64,000 nucleotides of DNA from a bacterium 210917-DFI.7.65 (GCA_020555865.1 JAJCJJ010000003.1:186001-250000); one strand, 5' to 3'. Shown: positions 50,873 through 60,841, counted from the first letter of the stretch. A program made the numbers and translations. The notes: generated from the sequence alone by a model not told the origin.

Positions 50873-51079
50873 AAGCACTGATTCTGCCGGGCGGCGCAGG
50901 GTTTTTGCCCTGGTCCGCCCAGGCTTGATCGGTTCCGCAGACTGCCGTGTGCAAGACAGCAACTGCGGAAGAATAAAAAGGATGGCGAAAGGTCTCCGGT
51001 AATTGCCAAATTAGCGGTGATACCTCGCCGCCTGAACAGGCCCAACGGGTCTGTAACTCTAAATTAGGAGGATAACACA
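50873..51079 (+). promoter_or_regulatory. long structured spacer between rpsZ and rpsH
   Basis: 207 bases, about ten times the other spacers in the cluster. It contains GGGCGGCGCAGGG TTTTTG CCCTGGTCCGCCC (50889-50921), a clean imperfect hairpin, and CCGCAG/CTGCGG (50936 and 50966). No start codon with ribosome site or reading frame of note. It may be a regulatory site (in E. coli the spc operon is controlled by S8 in this area), but that is a guess. Confidence 0.45.
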
Positions 51080-51478
51080 ATGCACATCACTGATCCTATT
51101 GCGGATATGCTGACCCGCATCCGCAACGCGAACAACGCGAAGCACGAAACCGTGGATGTTCCCGCTTCCAACATGAAGAAGGCGATTGCACAGATTCTGC
51201 TGGACGAGGGTTACATCAAAAACTATCAGATCGTTGACGATGGTACGCAGGGCGTGATCCATATCACCCTGAAGTACAACCCCGGCAAGGAGAAGGTTAT
51301 CACCGGCCTGCGCCGCGTGTCCAAGCCCGGCCTGCGCGTCTATGTGGGCGCCGACGAGCTGCCCTCCGTCCTGCGCGGCCTGGGTATTGCCATCGTCTCC
51401 ACGTCCAAGGGCGTTATGACCGACAAGAAAGCCCGCGCGGCTCATGTCGGCGGCGAAGTCCTGGCATTTGTTTGGTAA
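51080..51478 (+). CDS. rpsH: ribosomal protein S8
   Basis: 132 residues. [46 protein letters not shown] and the C-terminal [31 protein letters not shown] are complete. Binds 16S helix 21. Preceded by AGGAGG. Confidence 0.97.
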   Translation: MHITDPIADMLTRIRNANNAKHETVDVPASNMKKAIAQILLDEGYIKNYQIVDDGTQGVIHITLKYNPGKEKVITGLRRVSKPGLRVYVGADELPSVLRGLGIAIVSTSKGVMTDKKARAAHVGGEVLAFVW

Positions 51479-51493
51479 GGGAGGTAATCGGAT

Positions 51494-52039
51494 ATGTCAA
51501 GAATTGGTAGAATGCCCATTACCGTTCCCGCAGGCGTCGAAGTGAAAATCGGCGAAGGCAACGTGGTCACGGTCAAGGGCCCCAAGGGCGAGTTGACCGC
51601 TGCGCTGCATCCGGCCATGATCCTTGAGCAGGAAGACGCTCAGATTCTGGTCAAGCGCCCCGATGACGAGCCGCAGAACCGTGCACTGCACGGCCTGACC
51701 CGTACGCTGCTGCACAACATGGTGGAGGGCGTTGAGAAGGGCTTCAGCAAAACGCTGGAAGTCAACGGCGTCGGCTACAGAGTGGAAAAGAAAGGCAGCG
51801 ACCTGGTCATGAACCTGGGATTCTCGCATCAGGTGGTCATGCCTGAAGTGCCGGGCATCACGATCGACGTTCCCAACCCGAACCAGATCGTTATCTCGGG
51901 CCCCGATAAGCAGAAGGTGGGCCAGTTTGCGGCAGAAGTCCGCGAAAAGCGTCCCCCGGAGCCGTATAAGGGCAAGGGTATCAAATATTCCGACGAGGTC
52001 ATCCGCCGCAAGGTTGGTAAGACCGGTGCGAAGAAGTAA
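51494..52039 (+). CDS. rplF: ribosomal protein L6
   Basis: 181 residues. [34 protein letters not shown], and at the end [41 protein letters not shown] in family order. It lies near the factor-binding centre. GGGAGG precedes it. Confidence 0.97.
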   Translation: MSRIGRMPITVPAGVEVKIGEGNVVTVKGPKGELTAALHPAMILEQEDAQILVKRPDDEPQNRALHGLTRTLLHNMVEGVEKGFSKTLEVNGVGYRVEKKGSDLVMNLGFSHQVVMPEVPGITIDVPNPNQIVISGPDKQKVGQFAAEVREKRPPEPYKGKGIKYSDEVIRRKVGKTGAKK

Positions 52040-52053
52040 GGAGGTGTGCCAAA

Positions 52054-52413
52054 ATGGTTAAAAGACCCGATACGAATGCACAGCGTTTGAAGCGCCATAA
52101 GAGAGTGCGCGCGAAGATCTCCGGCACGCCCGAGAGACCTCGCCTGAACGTGTTCCGTTCCAAGCAGAACATCTATGCGCAGATCATCGACGACGTCAAC
52201 GGCGTGACCCTGGTCAGCGCTTCTTCCCTGGAGAAGGATTTCGAAGGCTTCGGCGGCAACATTGAGGCCGCTCACAAGGTCGGCAAGACTGTCGCTGAGC
52301 GTGCCAAGGCCAAGGGAATCGACACCGTGGTGTTCGACCGCGGCGGTTACCTGTATCACGGCCGTGTGAAGAGCCTGGCTGAAGGCGCCCGCGAGGGCGG
52401 CCTGGAATTCTAA
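52054..52413 (+). CDS. rplR: ribosomal protein L18
   Basis: 119 residues. [51 protein letters not shown] and [32 protein letters not shown] are typical. 5S rRNA-binding. AAGGAGG before the ATG. Confidence 0.97.
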   Translation: MVKRPDTNAQRLKRHKRVRAKISGTPERPRLNVFRSKQNIYAQIIDDVNGVTLVSASSLEKDFEGFGGNIEAAHKVGKTVAERAKAKGIDTVVFDRGGYLYHGRVKSLAEGAREGGLEF

Positions 52414-52433
52414 ACGGGAGGAGGAACACTACA

Positions 52434-52934
52434 ATGGCAAGATTTGAAAGAGAACAAAGCGAATATATCGAAAAAGTCGTCTACCTCAACCGTGTTTCCA
52501 AGACCGTCAAAGGCGGCCGCGTGATGAAGTTTTCCGCGCTGATGGTGGTCGGCGACGGTAAGGGTAAGGTCGGCTACGGCCTGGGCAAGGCTGCTGAAGT
52601 GCCCGAAGCCATCCGCAAGGGCATCGAAGACGCCAAGAAGAATATGGTCACCATCAATACCTCCGGCACGACCATTCCTCATGAGGTCATCGGCGAGTTC
52701 AGCGCCGGCCGCGTGATGATGAAGCCCGCCGCACCCGGTACCGGTATCATTGCCGGCGGTCCCGTTCGTGCCGTGATGGAAGCGGCCGGCATCAAGGACA
52801 TCCGTGCAAAGTGCCTGCGCTCCAACAACCCCGCAAATGTGGTTGCAGCGACCTTCGCCGGCCTGAAGTCTCTGAGAGGCCCCGAGGCGGTTGCCAAGAT
52901 CCGCGGCAAGAGCGTGGAAGAAATTCTGGGTTAA
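52434..52934 (+). CDS. rpsE: ribosomal protein S5
   Basis: 166 residues. The dsRNA-like N-domain ([41 protein letters not shown]) and the C-domain ([31 protein letters not shown]) are complete. Involved in decoding accuracy and the mRNA entry path. GGGAGGAGG upstream. Confidence 0.97.
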   Translation: MARFEREQSEYIEKVVYLNRVSKTVKGGRVMKFSALMVVGDGKGKVGYGLGKAAEVPEAIRKGIEDAKKNMVTINTSGTTIPHEVIGEFSAGRVMMKPAAPGTGIIAGGPVRAVMEAAGIKDIRAKCLRSNNPANVVAATFAGLKSLRGPEAVAKIRGKSVEEILG

Positions 52935-52947
52935 GGAGGGGCGAACA

Positions 52948-53130
52948 ATGGCAAATCTGAAAATTGAGCTCGTCAAGAGCGTCAACGGCAGACTGAAAAA
53001 GCACATTGCAACTGCCAACTCCATGGGCCTGCGCCGGATCGGCGACATTTCCGTGCAGCCCGACAATGCACAGACCCGCGGCAAGATCGCCCAGATCGGC
53101 TATCTGCTGCAGGTTACCGAGGAAAAGTAA
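52948..53130 (+). CDS. rpmD: ribosomal protein L30
   Basis: 60 residues from ATG 52948, behind AAGGAGGGG. NLKIELVKSVNGRLKKHIATANSMGLRRIGD is the L30 pattern. The longer frame reaching back to 52891 lies inside rpsE and is rejected. Confidence 0.95.
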   Translation: MANLKIELVKSVNGRLKKHIATANSMGLRRIGDISVQPDNAQTRGKIAQIGYLLQVTEEK

Positions 53131-53145
53131 GGAGGTGCAAGCGAA

Positions 53146-53586
53146 ATGAAACTTCACGAACTGAGTCCTGCTGAGGGTTCCGTCAGCAAGGCATACCGTA
53201 AGGGCCGCGGCGAAGGCAGCGGCAACGGCAAGACCGCAGGCCGCGGCCAGAAGGGCCAGAAAGCCCGCAGCGGCGGCGGCGTCCGCCCCGGCTTTGAGGG
53301 CGGCCAGATGCCTCTGGCACGCCGTATCCCCAAGCGCGGCTTCAACAATATTTTCGCTAAGCCCTATGAAATCATCAATCTGAATGCGCTTAACGCATTT
53401 GAGGACGGCGAGACGGTTAACGCCGAAGCTCTGATCAAAAAGGGTATCCTGCACCAGTGCAAATATGGTTTCAAAGTGCTGGGCAATGGCAGCGTGACCA
53501 AGAAGGTGACCGTCCAGGCTGCTGCCTTCTCCGCATCCGCCAAGCAGGCAATTGAAGCGGCGGGAGGAAAGGCCGAGGTGATGTAA
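53146..53586 (+). CDS. rplO: ribosomal protein L15
   Basis: 146 residues. [66 protein letters not shown] is characteristic. AAGGAGG upstream. Its end contains the ribosome site of secY. Confidence 0.97.
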   Translation: MKLHELSPAEGSVSKAYRKGRGEGSGNGKTAGRGQKGQKARSGGGVRPGFEGGQMPLARRIPKRGFNNIFAKPYEIINLNALNAFEDGETVNAEALIKKGILHQCKYGFKVLGNGSVTKKVTVQAAAFSASAKQAIEAAGGKAEVM

Positions 53587-53588
53587 GG

Positions 53589-54869
53589 GTGATCCAGACA
53601 ATTCGCAAAGCCTGGAACATTCCGGAGCTTCGTAAAAAGATCGTCTTTACACTCCTGATCCTGCTGATTTACCGTATTGGTAACGCGATCCCGGTTCCTT
53701 ATGTGGACGTGGGTGCTCTGTCTGAGTACCTCAACTCCATGAAAACCACGGTGCTGGGTCTGTACAACGTGATGTCCGGCGGCGCCTTTGCCGACGCCAC
53801 GGTGTTCGCGCTGAGCATCCAGCCCTATATCAACGCATCCATCATCATTCAGCTGCTGACTGTGGCCATCCCTGCGCTGGAGCGCATGGCCCGGGAGGAA
53901 GGTGAGGAAGGCCGCAAGAAAATCGCCAGTATCACCCGTTATACCACGGTGGGTATCGGCCTGATTCAGGGCTTTGCCTACTATATGCTGATGCGCAACC
54001 AGTATAATATCCTGACCAACGACAGCATCGCCGCTGCGTTCGTGATCATCGTCACCTTCGTGGCCGGTTCTGCGTTCATCATGTGGCTGGGCGAGCAGAT
54101 TACGGAATTCGGTATCGGCAATGGTATCTCCATCATCCTGTTTGCCTCCATCATTTCCCGCATCCCCGCCGGTATCGGCACGATGTACAGCAACCGCGAG
54201 GTGCTGGGCGTGCCTGGTATCGTGGGCATTCTGGTGGGTCTGCTGGCGCTGATCGTTCTGATCACGCACGTTTACAACGCCGAGCGCCGTATTCCCGTGC
54301 AGTATGCCAAGCGTCAGGTGGGCCGCAAGATGTACGGTGGCCAGAGTACAACGCTGCCCGTGAAGGTCAACATGTCCGGTGTGCTGCCCATCATTTTTGC
54401 GCAGTCCATCGCCATGCTGCCGGCTACCATTGCCGCGTTCCTGCCTGCTCCGCAGGAAGGCAGCTTCTGGTATGGTTTCATCCAGGCCATCGACACCAAG
54501 TCGGTGCTGTATATGCTGGCTTACTTCCTGATGATCATTGGCTTCAGCTATTTCTATGCGACCATTCAGTTCAATCCCACCGAGATCGCCAACAACCTCA
54601 AGCGCAACGGCGGCTTTATCCCCGGCTTCCGTCCGGGCAAGCCGACGGCGGATTTCATCGCCAAGGTGCTCTCCCGTATTACGCTGTTTGGTGCGATCTA
54701 TCTGGGCATTGTGGCAATCGCTCCGCTGGTTGCCAGTAAGTTCATCAGCATTTCGGGTCTCGCCATCGGCGGCACCTCCGTCATCATCGTTGTCGGCGTT
54801 GCGCTGGAAACGATCAAGGCGCTGGAAAACCAGATGCTGGCCCGCCAGTACAAGGGTTTCCTTGAATAA
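53589..54869 (+). CDS. secY: protein translocase subunit SecY
   Basis: 426 residues from GTG 53589, two bases after the rplO stop; GAGGTGATG inside rplO is the ribosome site. Ten membrane helices, with MSGGAFADATVFALSIQPYINASIIIQLL (plug region) and the cytosolic loop RRIPVQYAKRQVGRK. Pore of the general secretion channel, with SecE and SecG coded elsewhere. It is in its standard place between rplO and adk. Confidence 0.97.
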   Translation: MIQTIRKAWNIPELRKKIVFTLLILLIYRIGNAIPVPYVDVGALSEYLNSMKTTVLGLYNVMSGGAFADATVFALSIQPYINASIIIQLLTVAIPALERMAREEGEEGRKKIASITRYTTVGIGLIQGFAYYMLMRNQYNILTNDSIAAAFVIIVTFVAGSAFIMWLGEQITEFGIGNGISIILFASIISRIPAGIGTMYSNREVLGVPGIVGILVGLLALIVLITHVYNAERRIPVQYAKRQVGRKMYGGQSTTLPVKVNMSGVLPIIFAQSIAMLPATIAAFLPAPQEGSFWYGFIQAIDTKSVLYMLAYFLMIIGFSYFYATIQFNPTEIANNLKRNGGFIPGFRPGKPTADFIAKVLSRITLFGAIYLGIVAIAPLVASKFISISGLAIGGTSVIIVVGVALETIKALENQMLARQYKGFLE

Positions 54870-54884
54870 GAAGGTGTGAAGAAC

Positions 54885-55526
54885 ATGATGAATCTGATCA
54901 TGTTAGGTGCGCCCGGTGCAGGTAAAGGCACCCAGGCGGCCATCCTGAACCAGAAGCTGGGTATCCCCACGATTTCTACAGGCAATATCCTGCGTGCCGC
55001 CGTTAAGGACGGGACGCCGATCGGATTAAAGGCCAAGGAATATATGGATCACGGCCACCTGGTTCCGGACGAGGTCATCATTGGCATCATTAACGAACGT
55101 CTGCAGGCGGAAGACTGCAAAAAGGGCTATATCCTTGACGGTGTGCCCCGGACCATTGCCCAGGCCGAAGCGCTGGACAAGGCCGGCATCGTTTTTGACG
55201 CTGTGATCAACCTGGAGATCTCCGACGAGGAGATCCTGCAGCGGATGAGCGGCCGCCGTGTCTGCGAGAAGTGTGGCGCCAGTTACCACGTTGTGGCGAT
55301 CCCGCCCAAGGTGGAAGGTGTATGCGACGTCTGCGGCGGCGCGCTGGTTCAGCGTGCTGACGATGCGCCCAAGACCGTGGCGTCCCGTCTGGAGGTTTAT
55401 CACCGCGAGACGGAGCCGCTGAAGGAATATTACGCCCAAAAGGGCAACCTGAAAGAGATCTTCAACCAGCCGACGGTGGAAGGCACGACCCAGAAGATTC
55501 TGGAAGCGTTGGGGCAGAACGTATGA
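54885..55526 (+). CDS. adk: adenylate kinase, zinc-containing
   Basis: 213 residues from ATG 54885 (AAGGTG 8 bases upstream; the GTG at 54876 is too close). P-loop GAPGAGKGTQA, the NMP-binding region and a LID with four Cys (CEKCGASYHV...CDVCGGALVQR), the zinc-type LID of Gram-positives. It interconverts AMP, ADP and ATP. Its stop overlaps the map start (ATGA). Confidence 0.97.
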   Translation: MMNLIMLGAPGAGKGTQAAILNQKLGIPTISTGNILRAAVKDGTPIGLKAKEYMDHGHLVPDEVIIGIINERLQAEDCKKGYILDGVPRTIAQAEALDKAGIVFDAVINLEISDEEILQRMSGRRVCEKCGASYHVVAIPPKVEGVCDVCGGALVQRADDAPKTVASRLEVYHRETEPLKEYYAQKGNLKEIFNQPTVEGTTQKILEALGQNV

Positions 55527-56302
55527 TTACACTGAAATCGCCCCATGAGATCGAGGCCATGCGCCGCGCTGGCAGATTGACCTCGGCTGCGCGTGCCTTG
55601 GCGGGCGCCATGATCCGGCCCGGTGTGACGACACAGGAGATCGACCGGGCGGTACACGATTTTATCTGTGCACAGGGCGCGGTCCCGTCGTTTTTGAACT
55701 ACAATGGGTTTCCCGCCAGCGTTTGTGCATCGGTGAACGATGAAGTGATTCACGGCATTCCCGGAAAGCGGGTGCTGCAGGAGGGCGATATCGTCAGCAT
55801 TGATGTAGGCGCGTTCCTCAGCGGCTATCACGGCGACTGCTGCGCCACGTTCCCCTGCGGGAAGATTTCCGAAGAGGCCCGGCGCCTGATCGATGTAACA
55901 CAGCAAAGCTTTTTTGAAGGCATTGCCAAGGCCACCGAAGGGCACCGCTTGGGCGACATTTCCGCCGCCATCCAACAGTATGTGGAGGACAACGGCTTCT
56001 CCATCGTGCGAGAATATGTGGGCCACGGCATCGGTACCAAGATGCACGAGTCCCCGGAGATCCCCAACTATGGCCTTCCCGGCCGCGGCCCGCGCCTGCT
56101 GCGCGGCATGACGCTGGCCATCGAACCGATGGTCAACGCAGGCGGCGCTGCCATTCAGGTCCTGCCGGACGGATGGACGGTGAAAACTCAGGACGGAAAA
56201 TGGGCGGCGCATTATGAAAATACAATCTGCATCACCGACGGAAAGCCGGAGATTCTGACCGCGCTGGACGCCAGCTGGGAAGAGTACGGATGGAAACTGT
56301 AA
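55523..56302 (+). CDS. map: methionine aminopeptidase, type I
   Basis: 259 residues. Metal ligands in ICAQGAVPSFLNYNGFPASVCASVNDEVIHGIPGKR, VSIDVGAFLSGYHGDCCATF (two Asp), GHGIGTKMHESPEIPNYG (His) and TLAIEPMVNAGGA, YENTICITDG (two Glu). It removes the first Met from nascent proteins. Coupled to adk by a 4-base overlap. In many Clostridia a KOW-domain gene stands between map and infA; here it is absent. Confidence 0.96.
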   Translation: MITLKSPHEIEAMRRAGRLTSAARALAGAMIRPGVTTQEIDRAVHDFICAQGAVPSFLNYNGFPASVCASVNDEVIHGIPGKRVLQEGDIVSIDVGAFLSGYHGDCCATFPCGKISEEARRLIDVTQQSFFEGIAKATEGHRLGDISAAIQQYVEDNGFSIVREYVGHGIGTKMHESPEIPNYGLPGRGPRLLRGMTLAIEPMVNAGGAAIQVLPDGWTVKTQDGKWAAHYENTICITDGKPEILTALDASWEEYGWKL

Positions 56303-56317
56303 TGGGATCAGCAGATC

Positions 56318-56343
56318 TGCGCGCTCAGGCGCACCTGAGCGCG
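56318..56343 (+). other. perfect hairpin in the map-infA spacer
   Basis: GCGCGCTCAGG CGCA CCTGAGCGCGC, 11-bp stem, followed by AGGAAAAAAC and not by T. It is more likely a processing or stability element than a terminator. It precedes the infA ribosome site by 70 bases. Confidence 0.55.
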
Positions 56344-56426
56344 CAGGAAAAAACAGGAACGGCACAACACGTTCCGCAACATGCCCCGCGCAGCGGGGAA
56401 GGTTATCTTGACCAGGAGGGATACGC

Positions 56427-56775
<349 letters not shown>

Positions 56776-56801
56776 CTAATTATTGGAGGTGCTTAAAAAG
56801 T

Positions 56802-57170
56802 ATGGCACGTATTGCCGGCATTGACCTGCCCAAGGAGAAGCGAGTCGAGATCGGACTCACTTACATCTATGGTATTGGCAGAAAGAGCGCAAATGACATT
56901 CTTGCGCAGACAGGCATCAACCCCGACACCCGCGTGAAGGACCTGACCGACGAGGAAGAGGCCAAGCTGCGCGAGGCGATCGATAAGGGCTATATGGTGG
57001 AGGGCGACCTGCGCCGCAACAATGCCCTGGATATTAAGCGTTTGATTGAGATTGGCTGCTACCGCGGCACCCGCCACCGCAAGGGCCTGCCCGTGCGCGG
57101 CCAGCGCAGCAAGACCAACGCCCGCACCCGCAAGGGTCCCAAGAAGACCATTGCCAACAAGAAGAAGTAA
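56802..57170 (+). CDS. rpsM: ribosomal protein S13
   Basis: 122 residues. [34 protein letters not shown] and [36 protein letters not shown]. Head protein contacting tRNA and the B1 bridges. TTGGAGG upstream. Confidence 0.97.
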   Translation: MARIAGIDLPKEKRVEIGLTYIYGIGRKSANDILAQTGINPDTRVKDLTDEEEAKLREAIDKGYMVEGDLRRNNALDIKRLIEIGCYRGTRHRKGLPVRGQRSKTNARTRKGPKKTIANKKK

Positions 57171-57185
57171 GGAGGGAGATTCAGA

Positions 57186-57578
57186 ATGGCTAACGTAAAG
57201 AAGACTGTGCGCCGCAAGCGCGAAAAGAAGAACGTACCCGCCGGTGCGGTCCACATCCGTTCTTCCTTCAATAACACTATGGTCACCGTTACCGATCAGC
57301 AGGGCAACGCCCTGTCCTGGGCTTCCTCCGGCGGCCTCGGTTTCCGCGGCAGCAAGAAGTCCACTCCGTTCGCAGCCCAGACCGCTGCCGAAACCGCAGC
57401 AAAGGCCGCCATGGAGTATGGTCTGAAGTCCGTTGAAGTATACGTCAAGGGTCCCGGCGCCGGCCGCGAAGCAGCCATCCGCGCGCTGCAGGCAGTGGGT
57501 CTGGAGGTCACCATGATCAAGGATGTCACCCCCATCCCCCACAACGGCTGCCGTCCCCCGAAGAGACGCCGCGTCTAA
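57186..57578 (+). CDS. rpsK: ribosomal protein S11
   Basis: 130 residues. The [47 protein letters not shown] core and [25 protein letters not shown] tail are complete. Platform protein. AAGGAGGG before the ATG. Confidence 0.97.
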   Translation: MANVKKTVRRKREKKNVPAGAVHIRSSFNNTMVTVTDQQGNALSWASSGGLGFRGSKKSTPFAAQTAAETAAKAAMEYGLKSVEVYVKGPGAGREAAIRALQAVGLEVTMIKDVTPIPHNGCRPPKRRRV

Positions 57579-57603
57579 TCGGAAATAAGGAGGATATTGA
57601 AAT

Positions 57604-58206
57604 ATGGCTAAGAATATGCAGCCGATCGCGAAGCGCTGCAAGGCTTTGGGCATTTCTCCTACCGTCATGGGTTATTCCAAGAAGGAGACCAACCGCAATC
57701 CCGGCGGCCAGATGAGAAAGAAGCAGAGCGAGTATGCACAGCAGCTGAACGAAAAGCAGAAGGTCAAGTTCGTTTACGGCATCATGGAGAAGCAGTTCCG
57801 CGGCTACTATGAGAAGGCCGAGAAGATGGCCGGCAAGACCGGCGAGAACCTGCTCGTGACCATTGAGCGCCGTCTGGATAACGTGGTGTACCGTCTGGGC
57901 TTTGCCATGACCCGCCGTGAGGCCCGTCAGCTGGTGAGCCATGCACATTTCACCGTCAACGGCAAGAAGGTCAACATCCCTTCTTATCTCGTCAAGCCCG
58001 GTGATGTGATCGAAGTGAAGGAAAGCAGCCGCGCCTCTTCCAAGTTCAAGAGACTGGTGGGCGAGGATGCCATCCAGGTTACCGTTCCTCAGTGGCTGGA
58101 TCGTGAAAAGAACGCACTGAAAGGCACCGTTGTGAAGATGCCTGAGCGCGGCGATATCGATATGCCCATTGAGGAGCACCTCATCGTCGAGTTGTACTCC
58201 AAGTAA
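57604..58206 (+). CDS. rpsD: ribosomal protein S4
   Basis: 200 residues, with an S4 RNA-binding domain ([46 protein letters not shown]). The N-terminus lacks the CxxC zinc knot of other S4 forms, so this is the C- type; only C13 remains. Key 16S assembly protein and, in other bacteria, repressor of the alpha operon. AAGGAGG upstream. Confidence 0.96.
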   Translation: MAKNMQPIAKRCKALGISPTVMGYSKKETNRNPGGQMRKKQSEYAQQLNEKQKVKFVYGIMEKQFRGYYEKAEKMAGKTGENLLVTIERRLDNVVYRLGFAMTRREARQLVSHAHFTVNGKKVNIPSYLVKPGDVIEVKESSRASSKFKRLVGEDAIQVTVPQWLDREKNALKGTVVKMPERGDIDMPIEEHLIVELYSK

Positions 58207-58286
58207 TAGAGGTTTTACCCTCAGTATGTACGATTCACACGAACGCCGCAGCGCGAAATGCGCTGCATGAGGAGGAGGGGTAACTG

Positions 58287-59237
58287 ATGATTGAAATCGA
58301 AAAGCCGCAGATCGAGTGCATTGAAACTCCCAGCGATGTGGCTTACGGCAAGTATGTCGTGGAGCCGCTGGAGCGCGGCTACGGCACGACCCTGGGCAAT
58401 GCGCTGCGCCGCATCCTGCTCTCGTCTTTGCCCGGCACCGCTGCCACCAGCATTAAAATTGCCGGTATCCAGCATGAATTTTCCACCATCCCCGGTGTGA
58501 AGGAGGACGTGACGGACATCGTCCTGAACGTTAAAGGCATTGTGGCCAAAATCCACAGCGAGGGCATGAAAACCGTTTATATTGAAGCGGTGGGTCCCTG
58601 TGAAGTGACTGCCGGCGACATCAAGAGCGACGGCGATGTGGAAGTGCTGAACCCGGATCTGCATATTGCGACTTTGGGCGAGGGCGCCACGCTGAACATG
58701 GAGATCACCATGAACCACGGCCGCGGCTATGTGTCCGCCGACCGCAACAAGACGCCCCAGGCGGTGATCGGCGTGATCCCCGTCGACTCGATCTACACCC
58801 CCGTGCACAAGGTCAACTACACGGTGGAAAACACCCGTGTGGGCAACATGACCGACTTCGACAAGCTGACACTGGAAGTTTGGACGGACGGCACCATCAC
58901 TGCGCGGGACGCGGTCTCTCTGGCGGCAAAGATCCTGTGCGATCATTTTGCCCTGTTCACCGACCTTTCTGAAACTGTGGGCAGAAGCTCCACCGTGGTG
59001 GAAAAGACGGAGACCCAGCGGGACAAGGTGCTGGAACTGACGATTGAAGAGCTGGACCTGAGCGTGCGCAGCTTCAACTGCCTCAAGCGCGCCAACATCA
59101 ACACCGTCGCCGACCTGATTTCCAAGACCGAGGACGATATGATGAAGGTCCGCAACCTGGGCCGCAAGTCCCTGGAGGAAGTCATCAACAAGCTGGCCAT
59201 GATGGGCCTGAGCCTGGCGGATGACGACAACAACTAA
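58287..59237 (+). CDS. rpoA: RNA polymerase alpha subunit
   Basis: 316 residues, ATG after GGAGGAGGGG. N-terminal dimerisation domain ([33 protein letters not shown]) and C-terminal DNA/activator-binding domain ([48 protein letters not shown]) are both present. Central to polymerase assembly and UP-element contact. The 80-base spacer before it is slightly longer than its neighbours. Confidence 0.97.
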   Translation: MIEIEKPQIECIETPSDVAYGKYVVEPLERGYGTTLGNALRRILLSSLPGTAATSIKIAGIQHEFSTIPGVKEDVTDIVLNVKGIVAKIHSEGMKTVYIEAVGPCEVTAGDIKSDGDVEVLNPDLHIATLGEGATLNMEITMNHGRGYVSADRNKTPQAVIGVIPVDSIYTPVHKVNYTVENTRVGNMTDFDKLTLEVWTDGTITARDAVSLAAKILCDHFALFTDLSETVGRSSTVVEKTETQRDKVLELTIEELDLSVRSFNCLKRANINTVADLISKTEDDMMKVRNLGRKSLEEVINKLAMMGLSLADDDNN

Positions 59238-59290
59238 GCCGGCCATCCGTTGATGGCCAACACAATTCCTACACAAGGAGGAGAAGATAC

Positions 59291-59635
59291 ATGCCCGGAA
59301 CCCGTAAGCTCGGCAAGACCACTGCCCAGCGCAAGGCCATGCTGCGCCAGCAGGTGACCGATTTCCTGGACAAGGGAAAGATGGAAACCACGCTGATGCG
59401 CTGCAAGGAAGTTGCGCCGCTGGCAGAGAAGATGATTACCCTCGGCAAGAAGAACGACCTGGCCGCCTATCGTCAGGCCATGAGCTTCATTACCAGAGAA
59501 GACGTCGTCAAGAAGCTGTTTAAGGAAATTGCTCCCAGCTATGCTGAACGTCACGGCGGCTACACCCGCATCACCCGCACCGGCGTGCGCCGCGGCGATG
59601 CCAGCGAAACCGCTCTGATTGAACTGGTAAAGTAA
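59291..59635 (+). CDS. rplQ: ribosomal protein L17
   Basis: 114 residues. [54 protein letters not shown] and the end [15 protein letters not shown]. Last gene of the cluster, before a strong terminator. In many Firmicutes ecfA genes, truA, rplM and rpsI come next; here an accessory patch follows instead. Confidence 0.97.
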   Translation: MPGTRKLGKTTAQRKAMLRQQVTDFLDKGKMETTLMRCKEVAPLAEKMITLGKKNDLAAYRQAMSFITREDVVKKLFKEIAPSYAERHGGYTRITRTGVRRGDASETALIELVK

Positions 59636-59730
59636 ATTTCGATTTGCTTTGAATGGTGGGAAAGCGGCCCGGTCCGCCGGTACCATTGACCGCCTGGGCG
59701 GTCAGGCAATTCAACCCAATGTATGGCTTT

Positions 59731-59757
59731 TATGGGCGCGGGGGTTCCCCCGCCCTA
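59731..59757 (+). other. GC-rich hairpin before the cluster terminator
   Basis: GGGCGCGGGGG TT CCCCCGCCC-type stem, about 27 bases, 95 bases past the rplQ stop. Confidence 0.55.
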
Positions 59758-59758
59758 T

Positions 59759-59816
59759 AAAAGGCCCCTTTTGTATGGCATTCCGGCCGGAACATACAAA
59801 AGGGGCTTTTTTTTGC
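59759..59816 (+). terminator. strong terminator of the S10-spc-alpha cluster
   Basis: AAGGCCCCTTTTGTATG / CATACAAAAGGGGCTT long stem with T8. Confidence 0.92.
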
Positions 59817-59825
59817 GCTGATTAG

Positions 59826-59858
59826 AAATCCCCGGAAGGCTTCTGCCTTCCGGGGATC
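59826..59858 (-). terminator. terminator of the gene ending at 59862
   Basis: ATCCCCGGAAGGC / GCCTTCCGGGGAT, with TTTC on the - strand. Confidence 0.65.
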
Positions 59859-59861
59859 CGT

Positions 59862-60452
59862 TTATGGTTCTTTTTTCCGGCCGTACTGCAGGCCGTAGGC
59901 GTACATTTCCTCCGAGCAGGCCTGACACATGCCCAGCTGGGCGCAGTAAAATTCGGAAACGTCATCTTCGTCCCAGTGGGCGTCGGGCAGCTCGCACAGA
60001 TCTTCCTGCGCCTCCAGCAGATCGGCATGGAGCCGGCGGCAGGGCAGGGCTTCCTCATGGAGCAGATCGGCAAAGGGCGGGATATAGTCCAGCTGGCGTT
60101 CGTTGGACAGGAAAGAGAGGGAAAGCAGGCCGCAGTCTTCATAGCTGGACACGCCCACAGTTTCGCGCAGATAAGACAGGGGGAGCCTGGAAACGCGGAC
60201 GCCCTGTCGGAAAAGCGTCAGGCCGCACTGCTCCCACCAGGCGCGGCCGATGGAAAGGGCGTGCTCCAGGGCGGCGAGGCTCTCCGGCCCCCGTGGAGAG
60301 AGGGCGTCCTGGATTTCGCGCAGTTCCGCCTGAAACGTCCAGATGGTATGCTCCGGCTGCTGGGCAAAGGGCGTGACGCCTTCCACGGGAGCATCGCTGG
60401 TGCTCCATAAAGTTTTATATAGGTTTTTGATATACGATTCCGGACAATTCAT
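59862..60452 (-). CDS. uncharacterised ~196-residue protein divergent from XRE (module 2)
   Basis: 196 residues, ATG 60452 after AAGGAAC. Helical, acidic, with spaced Cys (QCGLTLFR, YEDCGLL, LPCRRLHADLL, LGMCQACSEEM) and the C-terminal MYAYGLQYGRKKEP. Size, helix pattern, ending and divergent XRE neighbour match the gene at 40236-40799 (ending MYEYGVQFSRFNL), though overall residue identity seems low by eye. The shared C-terminal aromatic-Y-G-x-Q/R pattern is reminiscent of small helical Firmicutes proteins found beside XRE regulators. Function unknown. The gene begins the accessory patch after the ribosomal cluster. Confidence 0.65.
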   Translation of the reverse strand: MNCPESYIKNLYKTLWSTSDAPVEGVTPFAQQPEHTIWTFQAELREIQDALSPRGPESLAALEHALSIGRAWWEQCGLTLFRQGVRVSRLPLSYLRETVGVSSYEDCGLLSLSFLSNERQLDYIPPFADLLHEEALPCRRLHADLLEAQEDLCELPDAHWDEDDVSEFYCAQLGMCQACSEEMYAYGLQYGRKKEP

Positions 60453-60536
60453 AATTTTTGTTCCTTTATGTAGATTGATGTAAGAGCTGTATATGCTGTA
60501 GAGTTAATGATGCATCAGTAATAATGGTAAAAATTA

Positions 60537-60565
60537 TTGCTATCCTATGAATGATAAAATATAAA
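60537..60565 (+). promoter_or_regulatory. promoter of the XRE gene (module 2)
   Basis: TTGCTA, 17-base spacer, TATAAA, embedded in the inverted repeat. Confidence 0.7.
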
Positions 60566-60574
60566 GGATAGCAA
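60537..60574. promoter_or_regulatory. operator of the XRE gene (module 2)
   Basis: Perfect 9-bp inverted repeat TTGCTATCC (60537-60545) and GGATAGCAA (60566-60574), 20 bases apart. The left arm contains the -35 box and the right arm follows the -10 box directly, a position suited to autorepression. Confidence 0.72.
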
Positions 60575-60583
60575 GGTTATACA

Positions 60584-60841
60584 ATGATGGATAAAGATGC
60601 AGCGTATGGTCAAATTATCGCAGACAGAATCCAAGCGCTCTGCAAACGGCGCGGATGGTCGATCAACGCGCTTGCTAATATGAGCGGCCTGAGTCAGGCT
60701 ACAGTGGATAGTATTTTACATGGAAGATCCCAAAATCCAAAACTTCAAACCATACACAAAATTGCGATTACGTTTAATATGACACTTTCTGAATTTTTGG
60801 ACTTCCCGGAATTAAACGATTTTGATTTTGAGGGTGAATAA
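60584..60841 (+). CDS. small XRE-type helix-turn-helix regulator (module 2)
   Basis: 85 residues. IIADRIQALCKRRGWSINALANMSGLSQATVDSILHGRS is an HTH_3 domain with NPKLQTIHKIAITFNMTLSEFLDFPEL in the XRE order. ATG 60584 stands 8-9 bases after AAGG. It likely represses its own promoter through the 60537-60574 repeat and perhaps the divergent gene at 60452. The AT-rich sequence contrasts with the ribosomal cluster and suggests transfer. Confidence 0.87.
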   Translation: MMDKDAAYGQIIADRIQALCKRRGWSINALANMSGLSQATVDSILHGRSQNPKLQTIHKIAITFNMTLSEFLDFPELNDFDFEGE

